From Protopterus annectens (lineage: Eukaryota; Chordata; Ceratodontiformes; Protopteridae): DNA of 64,000 nucleotides. The position numbers were made by a program, and so were the translations under genes. Location of the stretch: assembly GCF_019279795.1 (NCBI RefSeq), contig NC_056740.1, positions 231,386,297 through 231,450,296 of the forward strand, given 5' to 3'. Below are positions 1 to 11,024 of this stretch, in pieces. The notes under the pieces were generated by a model that did no database searches, had not been told where the DNA came from, and saw only the letters and a program-made list of their open reading frames with translations. The first letter of the stretch is position 1. Each line of letters starts with the position of its first letter.

Positions 1-4
1 AGTC

Positions 5-1283
5 ATGGCAGTGGTTGCGGCCCACCTGAGGCTTCAGGGCGTAAGGGTCTTTCTGCACCTAGACGACTGGCTCCTCACAGCAACCAACAGGCATCAACTT
101 TGTATCGCGAGGGACTATGTTCTGTCTCTTGCCGACAGTTTGGGCATTTCAGTCAACATACCGAAGTCTTTTCTTCATCCTGTGCAAGTATTAGATTTCA
201 TAGGAGCCAGACTAGACTCCCGATCTTCTCGGGCTTTCTTGACTTCGGACAGGCTGTCCAGCCTCTCCCTTCAAGTTTTGGCTCTTCTTCGCACGAAAGC
301 TCCGCCGGCGGAGTTAGTCCTGAGAGCACTAGGTTCGATGGCAGCGGTTATCGGCCTCTCTCTCCATGCTCGGCTAAGGATGCGTATATTACAGTGGACA
401 CTCCCAAGTTCAATGGTCACTGTTACACCATCCATTGAATACTCCTATCCCCCTGAGCAGGGTTTGCAGGGAATCCCTCCTTTGGTGGCTTCACTCCCCA
501 GAACTCAGGCGAGGGAGACCTTTTGTGCTTCCCCCTCCCCAGGCCACGTTAACCACGGATGTTTCTTGCCTAGGGTTGGGGGGGGCATTGTTTGGGCAGA
601 ACCGTCCAAGGTACATGGACCTTGTCGGAGACCGCTTTGCACATAAATGTTCTGGAGATGAAGGCGGTGCTTCTAGCGTTGCAGGCTCTCTAAGACCTTC
701 TACCTCTAGGAGCGATTGCAATACAGACAGACAATATGTCAGTGGTCTGGTATATAAACAAACAAAGGGGAACCAGATCCTACCCTCTTTGTCGAGAAAC
801 CATGAGAGTTTGGGAATGGGCGATATCCACCAACCGCTTTCTGATAGCAACGCACATTCCAGGACGATCCAACATCCTGGCGGACAAATTGAGTCGAGTA
901 ATTCTCAGTCCTTATGAGTGGTCTCTCAATCCGAAAGTTGCGATGGAGATTTTCCACAAGTGGGGTTGGCCTCGCTGCGATCTCGTTGCTACTCCCCAAA
1001 ACACAAAATGCAGCGAGTTCTTTGCAATTCTTCCCCCAGAAGGGGAGAGCCCCAGAGACGCTCTGATTCATGCTTGGCCTCCCGGTCTGCTCATGCTGAA
1101 GTTCATGCAGAAAGCCGCACGGTTGTGGAGCAAAATTATCCTCATAGCCCCATTCTGGCCTCGTCAAATCTGGTTTCCATACCTGCAGTCTCACAGTCTC
1201 TCCTCCCCTTTAATCCTGGATCCCATTCCAGATCTGATCTCGCACCCAGCAGGGTGCCCAACACCGAACCTGGTAAACCACTA
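5..1283 (+). pseudogene. DIRS-A reverse transcriptase / RNase H / MT-like region (broken)
   Basis: This would have copied element RNA into DNA. The RT catalytic block reads HLDDWLL at about residues 18-24 of the first open frame. RNase H follows with TTDVSCLGLGGALF, then LHINVLEMKAVLLALQAL, then TDNMSVVWYINKQ. After that comes the tail typical of DIRS (EWSLNPKV ... IAPFWPRQIWFPYL), which has been compared with Dam-type methyltransferases. The reading frame changes near 430 and near 600, and there is an in-frame TAA at 691. It is therefore a pseudogene. The DIRS assignment is firm from the LDDWLL form of the YxDD box and the downstream recombinase. Confidence 0.85.
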
Positions 1284-2311
1284 ATGGCTAGCACTCCCGG
1301 CATCTTGTCACCAGTGAAAACTATTCTGGTAGCGGCTCATAAACCGTCCACCAGGAAAATCTATAATAGCAAGTGGAAACTATTTTCTATCTGGGCTAGC
1401 AGCCAGGGCCTCAACCCTTTTACTGTTCCGATTCCTACAGTCTTGGATTTTTTGTCTATGATATTTCAACAAGGGGGCCAGTGCATCAATGGTGAAAGTA
1501 CAATTGGCAGCAATAGCCCATTTTCATGTGGGAGACTGGTTAGGGTCCAGCGTCTACAAAATTGTGTAAGACATTCTTGCGTGGCGTTTTTCTCAAGCCA
1601 CCTGTGAAATCCGTGATTCCCCCTTGGGACTTAACCTTTGTTCTGCAAGCCTTGACGAAACCTCCTTTTGAGCCTGCAGCTTCTGTACCTCTTAAATTTC
1701 TATCCTGGAAAACAGCATTCTTGGTAGCCATAACTTCTGCTAAAAGTGTTTCAGAGCTCCAAGCTTTGTGTATGAAACCTCACTACCTTATTTTTCACAA
1801 TGACAGAGCGTCTCTCAGGACTAACCCGTCCTTTTTACCAAAAGTGGCATCTGTGGCAAATATCAATCAGACTATCAATCTGCCAGTGTTTTTCAAGAAT
1901 TTTCAAAATAAGGGAGAATACATGTTGCATACACTAGATGTACATAGACAGTTGCGTTTTTACCTGCACAGGACCAAAGACGTTCGTAAGGCTGATCAAC
2001 TGTTCGTGTCCTTTGCTCCTCCAACCATGGGGAAACCTATCTCCAAAGTGACACTGGCTAATTGGATTTGTCAATGTACTTCTCAGGCTTACAAGGCATC
2101 GGGCAAAACAACTTCATTAAAAATTCGTGCACATTCCACACGGTCCATTGCAACTTCTGCAGCCTTCTGGTCCAGGATGCCATTGGACGACATACGTTCA
2201 GCAGCCACCTGGTCTTCTTCTCATACGTTTATTTCTCATTATAAGCTGGACATGATATCTAGAAGCAGGGCGTCCTTTGGCTCCGCGGTGCTTCGGAATA
2301 CTCTTCCATAG
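1284..2311 (+). pseudogene. DIRS-A tyrosine recombinase (broken)
   Basis: This is the integrase of the element, a phage-like tyrosine recombinase that would insert the circular DNA intermediate. The N-terminal core-binding part contains AAHKPSTRKIYNSKWKLF. A frameshift near 1480-1560 moves the catalytic part into another frame. The HxxR box is present as AHSTRS and the likely nucleophilic tyrosine as SHYKLD. The first catalytic arginine is lost: related copies read SARRVSEL, whereas this one reads SAKSVSEL. It is non-functional through both the frameshift and this substitution. The stop is followed directly by the non-coding 3' region. Confidence 0.85.
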
Positions 2312-2396
2312 GCCACCCAGGCCAGGTTCTTTGTTTAGGTAGATGGGGAATCTGTCCCACAGGTTGCAGAACATATGAAGTAGCTACTTCAGATTT

Positions 2397-2744
2397 AGAA
2401 GTTATGTACTCACCATAACGTTCCATCTGAGTAGGTACTTAATTTGTCTGCAACCATCCCCCCCTGCCATCCTCCTAACCTGTATCGGGTTTCTAGAATC
2501 ATATCTGATTCTTTGAGAATAACTGAACCTGTTTTATTTACAGGTTTATCAGGTGATACAGCAAAACCGATCTGAGGTAGTGTGGTGGTGACAGGGGATT
2601 GTGGGTAGAGGGGAGGAGCTAGGAGCTCGGATCTTGAAGCTTGGAAAGTGGTCGGTCGGATCCAAGGTCGGATCCGATACCCACAGGTTGCAGACAAATG
2701 AAGTACCTACTCAGATGGAACGTTATGGTGAGTACATAACTTCT
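2397..2744 (+). repeat. DIRS-A internal complementary region and right terminus (inverted arms)
   Basis: Bases 2397-2455 are almost the exact reverse complement of 2686-2744, with about 230 bases between. This is the DIRS arrangement in which an internal complementary region after the recombinase pairs with the outer end of the right terminal repeat. The right arm ends in GGTGAGTACATAACTTCT, close to the ends of DIRS-C and DIRS-I. Confidence 0.8.
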
Positions 2745-2753
2745 AAATATATG

Positions 2754-2754
2754 A

Positions 2755-2799
<45 letters not shown>
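2754..2799. repeat. (CA)n microsatellite
   Basis: An uninterrupted AC dinucleotide run starts ten bases beyond the DIRS-A right end. Confidence 0.98.
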
Positions 2800-2802
<3 letters not shown>

Positions 2803-3510
2803 TCTAGTGATCCAGGTCGACAACTCAAATGCCAACATGCTTGTACACATACTCTGAGGGTTAAACTTGGACCATGCAAATTAAAAAAAACATGCCCCCC
2901 CAACTCTGCATCCTCCACACACCCTATTTATGTGTACTAACTCCGAGATCACACAGTCCCCAAGAAAGATCAAATTCCCCAACCCAGGAAGTTGCATGTT
3001 TCATACAACTGTTGACCATTTGTTTTGTCGACCAAACTGTGTCAACAAAATAGATGTTGACTGCAACTCAAATCTACCAACAGCAGTACTCCTGTATAAT
3101 CAGTCTCTCTACATTAGCTAAATCCCTCCATCCCTCTTCTTGTAGTCTAGTTTTAGGATTATGGTGGCTTGTTTGTGGGATGCTTGCCAAAGTAGTTACA
3201 GCCAATCTAAGACTGTCGTGTAATTATGTCCTTATTCTGTTAAGATAATGACATTGATATCCTTCGGTGTGATCTTGCTGTCTCTAGGACGTACTGGAGG
3301 AATGATGCATTAGTAAGGATATTGTATTGACTGACTTAGCATAGCAGATAACTGGTGAGAGATGCAATCTCTCTGCCACCTTAGCTGGACTGAATGTCAG
3401 ATAATGACTGCTAACATGCAGGTGTTTAATGGAAAGGGGGTAAGGTTCACTTATTGTTTTTACTTATTTATGTAATTTTTACAAGTATATACTTTTTGCA
3501 TGTTTTTTTC
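2800..3510. other. Non-coding, nothing recognised
   Basis: AT-rich sequence with only short chance ORFs. I see no repeat family or gene here. Confidence 0.5.
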
Positions 3511-3605
3511 TGAAGTCAATGAACTGTAGTTAAAATGAAACCAAGGTGGGTGGTATCCGTCTGCTCTTCGAGTGTAGCCCACTCCGTGGAGTGGGTATAA
3601 AATCA

Positions 3606-3939
3606 AGAAGGAAGAACACTCTAACTAGAATAGTATTTATCTCCCAGAGGTCCACATCCAAGTCCTGATAAGGACTCAGCTGTCTAAGTCCTGCTCGGGG
3701 CTCAGCTGTTCTTTTGAGGAGGCGGTCTTGTGGAGGGCCTACGGTCGTCCTAAGGGGGACTGTTGTTAGCCCTAAGGGGGACTGTTGTTAGCCCTAAGGA
3801 GGGCTGTTGTAGCCCTGAAGAGGGCTGTTTTGGCTCTAAGAAGAGCCTTTGTGGAGTGGTGGTCCTAAGAAGGACCCTTTTAGTCCTTACAAGGACTTTT
3901 TGTGCTTTACAGATCCCTTGTTGGTCCTAATAAGGACCT
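3606..3939 (+). repeat. Foldback element, left inverted arm
   Basis: Pairs with 5135-5444 in reverse complement with few differences. It contains a tandem duplication of a 22-base CCCTAAGGGGGACTGTTGTTAG-type unit around 3750-3795, which the right arm lacks. Confidence 0.9.
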
Positions 3940-4465
3940 AATTGACACATCCCAAGACTATCTACAACAGACAAGTTTAGTGGGTTGGTTTCACCAACTT
4001 ATTAAGGCAACTCATCCCATAAGAACTGCAGGAAAGGGACACCCTCCCAACACATAGAATTGAGACCCAAAATAATGAACCACAGACTTTGGGGTCCCCC
4101 ACATACCCCCCCCCCCACACACACACACACACACACAGTACTTCCTCCCTTAAGAAGCTTATAGCTAAAGCATTGGTATCAAACTCTGAGTAATGATACA
4201 GGTATAATATCTTATTTGTTGTAATGTTGTAATGTAAAGATGGTTTGCGTGTCAATATGTTTTTTTGTCTTTTTGATGATGGTTATGCTGGTAATACAAT
4301 GATGTATTTTTTATAAAGATCTAGTAACACAATTTACTAAACTAAAGAATGTTTACCAGTATAACCTTGTGTAATTTGAACAAACTAGTAAACAAACTAA
4401 ACCAATAATCTAACTAAATAAAAGAGGAGTGAAACACTTAAGATTAGGTTAAAACATCCAAACAA

Positions 4466-4773
4466 ATGTAACATAATTTGTATCTAATTGATAGATGGAA
4501 CTAGTTAAGCCACACCCACCAGAGTGGAAGCACTCATTAAAGGCTACGCCCTAACCAGACCCCCACCCTGGTTATTGGCTGACTCTGACACACCCTCCTT
4601 TATCTATATAAAAGTAAGCACAGTACAGTAGGTTTAGTTAGTCAGAATAATGCTAGGAGGAAGATTGGAATTTGTAACCTGCAAGGACTGAACAATAAAG
4701 GAATATTGCTTGACTTGAACTGTCTCCAGGATCCTTCTTGTACCAGGGACTGCCTTGCATGCCCAGAGCTCAA
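4466..4773 (+). promoter_or_regulatory. LTR-like promoter/polyadenylation segment (possible solo LTR)
   Basis: The segment begins TGTAAC, carries a TATA box (CTATATAAAAG at about 4604), a polyadenylation signal AATAAA at about 4691, and ends near AGCTCAACA. That is the order U3, TATA, R, polyA, U5 expected of a solo LTR. I found no convincing target duplication and no internal retroviral region, so this is tentative. It lies in the centre of the foldback element. Confidence 0.35.
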
Positions 4774-5134
4774 CAACCCAGAGCTCTTGTATTTTGTGTG
4801 TTTGTTCTATGTTTCTACATGTTTTGTGTTGGTCTGCTATGTATTGGTGTTTTTAAGTCTTGCAGTTTTTTAACTTTCTCCACAGGCCAGAACCAGTCCT
4901 TCTAAGGGCTATCAAGGTCCTTTTTAGGACCCACTGAGATTTCACCATAGATCCCAGCCTTGATCAACAAGGGGGCACAACAGTCCTTTTTGGACTAAAT
5001 ATGACCCATCGGGACTGCAACAGTCCTTATTAGGACCCACTGAAGCCCAGCCTTGACCAACAAGGGGACACACCAGTCCTTATAAGGGCTAACTGGCAAT
5101 AAGTAAGGGACCACCTCTACTGCCCATTCTTGAA

Positions 5135-5444
5135 AGGTCCTTATTAGGACCAACAAGGGATCTGTAAAGCACAAAAAGTCCTTGTAAGGACTAAAAGGGT
5201 CCTTCTTAGGACCACCACTCCACAAAGGCTCTTATTAGAGCCAAAAAAGCCCTCTTCAGGAATACCAACAGCCCTCCTTAGGGCTAACAACAGTTCTCAG
5301 GACAACCGTAGGCCCTCCACAAAGCCGCCTCCTCAAAAGAACAGCTGAGCCCCGAGCAGGACTTAGACAGCTGAGTCCTTATCAGGACTTAGATGTGGAT
5401 CTCTGGGAGATAAATACTATTCCAGTTAGAGTGTTCTTCCTTCT
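5135..5444 (-). repeat. Foldback element, right inverted arm
   Basis: Reverse complement of the left arm. It ends exactly at the right copy of the 16-base target duplication. Confidence 0.9.
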
Positions 5445-5604
5445 TGAAGTCAATGAACTGGAAATCTTGATTGCTGCCTATTGGATGCTGTACTTAGCAG
5501 CAGCAGAGGCAGCTAATCAAGAGGCACTATCTACTGTTCAGCAAGAATTTGCTGTGACCAACCCTCACGTCCCACAAAATACCCGAATACCCATTAGATA
5601 CCAT

Positions 5605-6381
5605 TATGATAACAACTTTGAAGTTCTAGTAACACAGCTCAGAATCAACCCAAAGAAAAGTATTACCGTAATAGCCACTTACATACCTCCCAGTAATACT
5701 CCCACTGCCATTGAGGAACTCATAGCCTGGACATCCTCAACCTACACCCATGAAACCATTATTATAGGTGACTTCAACTTAGACTGGAACACTTGCACTG
5801 GTGATAACCCCTCTACCTTCATAACTCTACATGGATTTTCCCAAACAATCCAGTTTCCCACTCAAATAGATAAACATAGCAAAAGGGAATCTATCTTAGA
5901 CTGGTCGCTTATCAACAGTACCACCCATAACGATCTCTTCGGATGCCTTCCAAATAATTTAAGTGACCATAGACCTGCCTACTTAATCCGTCATCATCTC
6001 AACTCACCCAGAACCATAGTTTACAAAGTTGTACAAAATACCAAAAACTTCTCCAACGAAGCATTCGTAGACATGCTCAGTAAATGCAACTGGACACCAC
6101 TCCATCTCCAACTTGACCAGGCCATAACATACTTCAGTGACACATTTCTAGCTATTCTAAATAGCTTAGCACCACCTCTTACATGTGCTAAAAATAAGAG
6201 ATTGCCCTGGATATCAAAAGAAACCATTAAACTTCAAAAACTAAGGGACAAAACCTGGTATCAATACCAAAAAACAAAAGACAATAAAATTCTGCTAGCT
6301 TATCAGCAGCTCTGCAATCAAACAAAAAAACAACTCAGACTAGACAAAAAAATGTTATACAGCTATGCAAAACAAATATGA
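5605..6381 (+). pseudogene. LINE APE-type endonuclease and linker (partial)
   Basis: This is the part of the LINE polyprotein that nicks target DNA. Visible motifs are VIATYIPPSNT, the metal and catalytic block IIIGDFNLDWN, and LSDHRPAYLI near the domain end. These are the standard late motifs of apurinic endonuclease-like LINE nucleases. The early TETW-type motif is missing, so the copy is 5'-truncated. A lysine-rich linker follows. The open frame also runs upstream to 5395 through foldback sequence, which is not LINE coding. The frame is lost at 6381, and the RT continues in overlapping frames. Confidence 0.8.
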
Positions 6382-8570
6382 AAACCATTCCAAAATGTTC
6401 TGGCACGCAGTTAACTCACTCTTCCACCCAGGTAAAGCTACAACCCCAGAAAAAACAGCCAGTAAACAAAGCCTCGCAAATCAACACCTACTTTATAAAC
6501 ACCATCCTCTCCTTAGTTACAGGGAACAATTCCACCCCTCTGTCTCTTCCACCTAATGTGGAAAATAACTTTTTTGACCTCAAACTTGTCTCTACCAACA
6601 CCATAACAACAATGCTGAAAAAACTGAAACCTCCTTCCTTTGCAGCTGACCAACTCCCCAATGAGTACTTCAAACTGTCAGCTGATGCCATAGCTCTGCT
6701 TATCTCCATTGTGGTAAATAGGTCTATAGCAGAACAATATGTCACAAAATTATGGAAAATGTCCTATATCATGTCTCTGCATAAAGAAGGAACATCAACA
6801 GAATTAAACAATTACAGTCCCATAGCCATCCTTCCCCTTGTGTCAAAATTCTGGAAAAATGTATACACACACAATTACTACAATACCTGTTCTCTCACAA
6901 CCTTATCTCTCCCAACATGGTTTCAGACCAAAACATAGCACCACCACAGCCCTAATTAATTTTCTAACACCATCAACCAACTGAAAAATTCAAACCAGCA
7001 AGTAGCATCAATCTGCTTAGACATGTCAAAAGCTTTCAACACCGTCTCCCATCAGATAGCTCTCAACCAATCGGGGACAAATTTCAACAGAATCAGGGAC
7101 AAATCCAGAAAAAATTGGGACTGTTATGGACACTTTTAAAATATTAGTTATATTAACTTGAGACATTGACAAAATAAGAGCATGTGAATTAATATACATT
7201 TCCTGAAGGAACAGCAGTCTGTAACTCTTAATCATTGTCATTATTAAGTATAATTCAGCACCTTTCCTCCAAAAGGCACTAGTGTTAGGAGGGTTTAAGA
7301 GGGACAGAGCTATAATTTGAGTTAAAATCTGGGACATACCTGAAAATCGGGGACAGTTGAGAGGCATCAGAAACTCCTTAGTACTCTTGGTACTATGAAC
7401 CTTGCCTCACTAAACTATCTAAGACTTCCCTCTCCTGGTTCCTAAGCTATCTTTCTGACAGACAACAAGCAGTATGATGGAAATCTGAACTCTCACCACT
7501 TCTGCCTGTCTCGGTTGGTGTCCCCCAAGGGTCCATACTAGGACCCCTTCTTTTCATCATCTTGTCTAATGATCTAGCCTCATCCACAACACATGCTAAA
7601 GTAGTTTAGTATGCAGACGATTCAACTTTAATCTGCTCAGCAGATACCTTACCAGACCTCCAAATAGTAGTCCAACAAGCTTTTAATGATATAGAAACAT
7701 ATCTAAGTGAATCGCAACTAATCCTCAACCCCAAAAAGACACTGTTAATGCTATTTACCAGTAGCAAACAATCACCAACCACCCCTCCTTTCACTATTCT
7801 CTCAGCAAACAACAGTCATCCAACCAAAAGAACGTAACAACGAACAAGAACACTTGACAAGAGTCATCCAACCAGTTGAGCATACAAAACTCATTGGAGT
7901 GATAATTGACAACAAACTCAGATTTAACCAACACATAGCCACCACAATTAAGAAAGTTCATATCAAACTTGGCTCACTGTACAGAAGCAAGCCATTCCTC
8001 ACTGACCATACCAAACTAGCCATATCCAGAAGCTTCCTCCTCTCTACACTCCTATATGCTTTTCCCCTTTTACCAACCTAAAAAAATCAGACCTAACCAA
8101 ATTGGAAACTTGCTACAACAAAATAGCCCGTTTTGCAGCCAACCTTCCCCACCAAACCCACCATTGTATTGCTCTACTTAAATGAAATTGGCTCGAGCTA
8201 CCTAACCTTCTTCGTCTATACCAACTTAATTTCACACACAATATTTTCCATCCTGACAGTTGCCCATCCCTCAAGGAACTTCTTGTTCCCTTCTCATGCC
8301 CACAAAGTCGAAGATCTGCAGACACAAACTTTCTCACAGTAAACAAAGCTAACAACACTCACGGTGAAGCCCTATTCTCAAATCAGATAGCCAAATTATG
8401 GAACTCTGTACCCCACACCCTCCAAAATGCACCTGAATCTACCAGATTTAAACTACTATTTGAACATCTATCCAAGAACAGGCATTGCTCCTGTGCCAAA
8501 CCTGACTGGCAAGATATCTGTAACTCTCTCAATATACTGTCCACTTGTTATCTCATTTTCTCCCTCTCCT
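6378..8570 (+). pseudogene. LINE reverse transcriptase (frameshifted, interrupted)
   Basis: Remains of the RT domain. In order I see ELNNYSPIAILPLVSKF (the NYRPI block, with R changed to S), CLDMSKAFNTVSHQ at about 7017, VPQGSILGPLLFII at about 7518 and the catalytic YADDSTLI at about 7609. A C-terminal part follows (HTKLIGVIIDNKLRFNQHI, then LPHQTHHCIALL). Stops and frame changes occur throughout, and a TIR element is inserted just after the SKAFNTVSHQ block. The product would have copied LINE RNA at the nicked target. Confidence 0.8.
7056..7365. mobile_element. Short TIR element (MITE-like), copy 1
   Basis: Ends are inverted: GCTCTCAAC on the left and GTTGAGAGGC on the right, each followed inward by a GGGGACA-type block. 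It sits inside the LINE RT frame, with ATCAG on both sides as a possible short target duplication. There is no coding capacity. A second member lies at 21427-21724. Confidence 0.6.
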
Positions 8571-8920
8571 CGGTGTTCATTGCTACTCAAAAATAAATGT
8601 ATATAAAGGAAATGTAATTTGGTCATAACTGTAATTTAATATGTACACACTACCAACTTTATTTTTTCTCACGGTGATCTTCACTGAAATGTTTGTTTTT
8701 CTTTTTTAACCTTTATTTACTAGAAAACTATATTGAATACTACTTTGTGTAAACTAACTAGAAGATATGTATTCTGCATCTTATTGTATGTATACTGTTG
8801 TGCTATCTAATTATTGTATATTGCTTGTGTTTCTGTGGAGCTTTTCCCCCAGGCCTCCACTGAAAATGGGCTTCTGTCCCAGTTGGACTTACCCAGTAAA
8901 TAAATAAATAATGATAAATC

Positions 8921-9690
8921 CTGTAGTGAAGGCATTTGTTTGCATGTATTTATCTGAACTTCTTAACAAGGGTAGTGTGCTTATCACTGTGGCTCATTTA
9001 AAGATTTAGTCCAGGGCATATAAAAGAATAACACTGTAATACATAGAATGATACAGCAGAAGAACCAGACAAGTTAATGTCAACTTAGTACATCAATATC
9101 ATACAACTGTACATAGTTAGAACAGAAGTAATAGTAGTGCAACAGGGTGTGTAGTAGCCAGTTGTAAGAATGTGGGTCAAAGAGAGAGAAAGGAAACGGA
9201 AAAGGAGACTAAGAGGTGAAGGTACTGAGGATGAAGTTGGCTATACAGCATAATTAGATGGAGTAAGAGAGTCTTTTAGGTAGCATGGAGTATGGTCACA
9301 GCTGTAGCACCTTTTTTTCACAAGCAAATATGTAATTAGGTTGTATGATAACTATACAAAGTGTGCAGTATTTTATGCCATCCACAATATCCATAAGTTG
9401 TTGCTTAACCATATAGGTCATCCTACCATTTTGGGGATTGATGGTTTTCAGCAGAATGTTATTTTACTTTAGCATAATTTATTAAAAGAATTTGTTAAGC
9501 GATTTACTTTTTTTGTAAATATCAGTGAAGTAGTGAAAGTACTGAGTGGAAAAGAGAATATTGTTGGGTTAATTAGGGTGTAATAAGTTTATATACTTGT
9601 ATTCCCTATTCAACAGATTTAACAGTGGAGGCATTTTATTTAAGGGAGGGGCCTATGTGTCTTTCATACTTGCATTATTGTAGTTTTGTT
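8921..9690. other. Non-coding, nothing recognised
   Basis: AT-rich sequence between the LINE 3' end and the first Penelope-like coding. No gene or repeat family recognised. Confidence 0.45.
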
Positions 9691-9794
9691 TAACGCACAC
9701 TATCTTTACTTAGAAATATAGAAATAAGAATAGTTCTGGGAGTCTCTTTTTGCTCCTGCTTATGCAAACATTTTCATGCCAGAGTTTGAAAGAA

Positions 9795-9795
<1 letters not shown>

Positions 9796-9878
<83 letters not shown>
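9796..9878. repeat. (TA)n microsatellite at the RTE LINE 3' end
   Basis: About 80 bases of nearly pure TA directly abut the 3' end of the minus-strand RTE LINE, so it may have grown from the LINE tail. Confidence 0.97.
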
Positions 9879-9881
<3 letters not shown>

Positions 9882-11024
9882 CCGTTAGGTCGCCACAGCA
9901 GATCACATGCTTCTATTTCTTCCTGTCCTCTGCATCTTGCTCTGTCACACCAACCACCTGCATGTCCTCTCTCACCACATCCATATTCCTTATCTTAGGC
10001 CATCCTCTTTTCCTGTTACCTGGTAGCTTCATCCTTAGCATCTTTTTCCCAATATACTCAGCATCCCTCCTCTGCACATGTCCAAACCAAAGTAATCGTG
10101 CCTCTCTGGCTTTGTCTCCAAACCTTCCAACCTGGGCTGACCCACTAATATACTTATTATTAATCCTGTCCACCCTCGTCACACCCAGTGCAAATCTTAA
10201 CATCTTTAATTCTGCCACATCCAGCTCAAACTCATGCCTTTTTGTCAATGCCACTGTCTCCAACCCATATAACATAGCTGGTCTCACTACCCTCTTATAG
10301 ACCTTCCCTTTCACAATTACAGGTACTCGTCTGTCAGAAATCACTCATGCACTCTTCTCCACCCACTCCATCCTCCCTGTACTCTCTTCTTCACCTCTCT
10401 TCCACACTCACCATTACTCTGAAGTATTGACCCCAAGTATTTAAACTCATCCACCTTCGCCACCTCTACTCCTTGCATCCTCACCATTCCTCTCATTCAC
10501 ACACATATATTCTGTCTTAGTCCTGCTGACCTTCATTCCTCTTCTCCCTAGAGCCTATCTCCATCTCTCCAGGGTCTCCTCCACCTGTTCCCCACTCTCA
10601 CTACAGATCACAATGTCATCTGCAAACATCATAGTCCACGGGGACTCCTGTCTGATCTCGCCTGTCAACCTGTCCATCACCATTGCAAATAAGAAAGGGC
10701 TCAGTGCTGATCCTTGATGTAACCCCACCTCCACCTTAAACGCATCCGTCACTCCCACTGCAGACCTCACCGCTGTCACACTACCCTCGTACATATCCTG
10801 TACCACTCTTACATACTTTTCTGACACTCCTGACTTCCTCATACAATACCACAACTCCTCTCTAGGCACCCTGTCATATGCTTTCTCTAAGTCTACAAAA
10901 ACACAATGCAACTCCTTCCGACATTCTCTGTACTTCTCCATCAACACTCTCAGAGCAAAGATCGCATCTGTAGTGCTCTTTCCTGGCATGAAACCATACT
11001 GCTGATCACTAATCATCACATGTA
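9879..11024 (-). mobile_element. RTE-type LINE, 5'-truncated
   Basis: The element runs on the minus strand from about 11024 to 9879. Its 3' end, read on the minus strand, contains TGTGGCGACCTAACGGAAC and then the microsatellite. It has no endonuclease region, so it is 5'-truncated. It interrupts PLE-3 between two RT motifs. Confidence 0.85.
9885..11019 (-). pseudogene. RTE-type LINE reverse transcriptase (frameshifted)
   Basis: The minus-strand ORF at 10555-11019 holds the RT core: [57 protein letters not shown], and the catalytic [12 protein letters not shown]. Upstream fingers and the endonuclease are missing. The C-terminal part continues at 9913-10344 in another frame (KRHEFELDVAELKMLRF, then RGWPKIRNMDVVREDMQVVG). 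Between them, EFKYLGSILQSNGECGREV is readable, ending in a TGA. The motif set is that of RTE-related LINEs common in fishes. The RT active site is intact, but frameshifts make it a pseudogene. Confidence 0.85.

Larger units (their letters stand above)
1..2744 (+). mobile_element. DIRS-A, 3' portion of a DIRS-type retrotransposon
   Basis: The window opens inside a DIRS element. In order it shows the end of a reverse transcriptase, RNase H, a methyltransferase-like tail, a tyrosine recombinase and a non-coding 3' region with complementary arms. The 5' ITR, Gag and first part of RT lie outside the window. All coding parts are broken by frameshifts or stops, so the copy is dead. It resembles DIRS-C and DIRS-I here more than DIRS-D, E and G, because the 3' ends of A, C and I share a GGTGAGTACATAACTT-like terminus. 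Confidence 0.85.
3527..5444. mobile_element. Foldback element with long inverted repeats and 16-bp target duplications
   Basis: A 1.9-kb unit is flanked by a perfect 16-base direct repeat, TGAAGTCAATGAACTG, at 3511-3526 and 5445-5460. Inside are two long inverted arms (3606-3939 and 5135-5444). Outside the left arm is an extra 79 bases that has no partner on the right. The arms are full of short palindromes of the type AGTCCTTATAAGGACT and of CCCTAAGGGGGACTG units, and more of these occur at 4880-5134. No transposase or RT is visible. The long target duplication and one-sided extension resemble PLE-2 in this window, so a non-autonomous Penelope derivative is one possibility. A foldback DNA element is another. 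Confidence 0.75.
5600..8920 (+). mobile_element. L2-like LINE, 5'-truncated
   Basis: A non-LTR retrotransposon with an endonuclease followed by reverse transcriptase and a 3' UTR ending in AAATAAATAAATAA repeats near 8897-8915. The EN-RT order, VPQGSILGPLLF and YADDSTL motifs suit the L2/CR1/Rex1 group. The 5' end of the endonuclease is missing. It is interrupted by a TIR element at about 7056-7365 and by stops. Confidence 0.8.

Noticed and set aside
3606-3950. CRISPR-like array, from the regular palindromic units
   Set aside because: The units are variable, lack spacers of uniform length, and belong to the arm of a eukaryotic foldback element.
5395-5604. Upstream part of the 328-residue ORF as LINE protein
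   Set aside because: It is translated foldback arm plus unrelated sequence; endonuclease similarity begins at about 5605.
9750-10300. Plus-strand ORFs with long YIYIYI runs
   Set aside because: They are the (TA)n microsatellite read through into the reverse strand of the RTE LINE.
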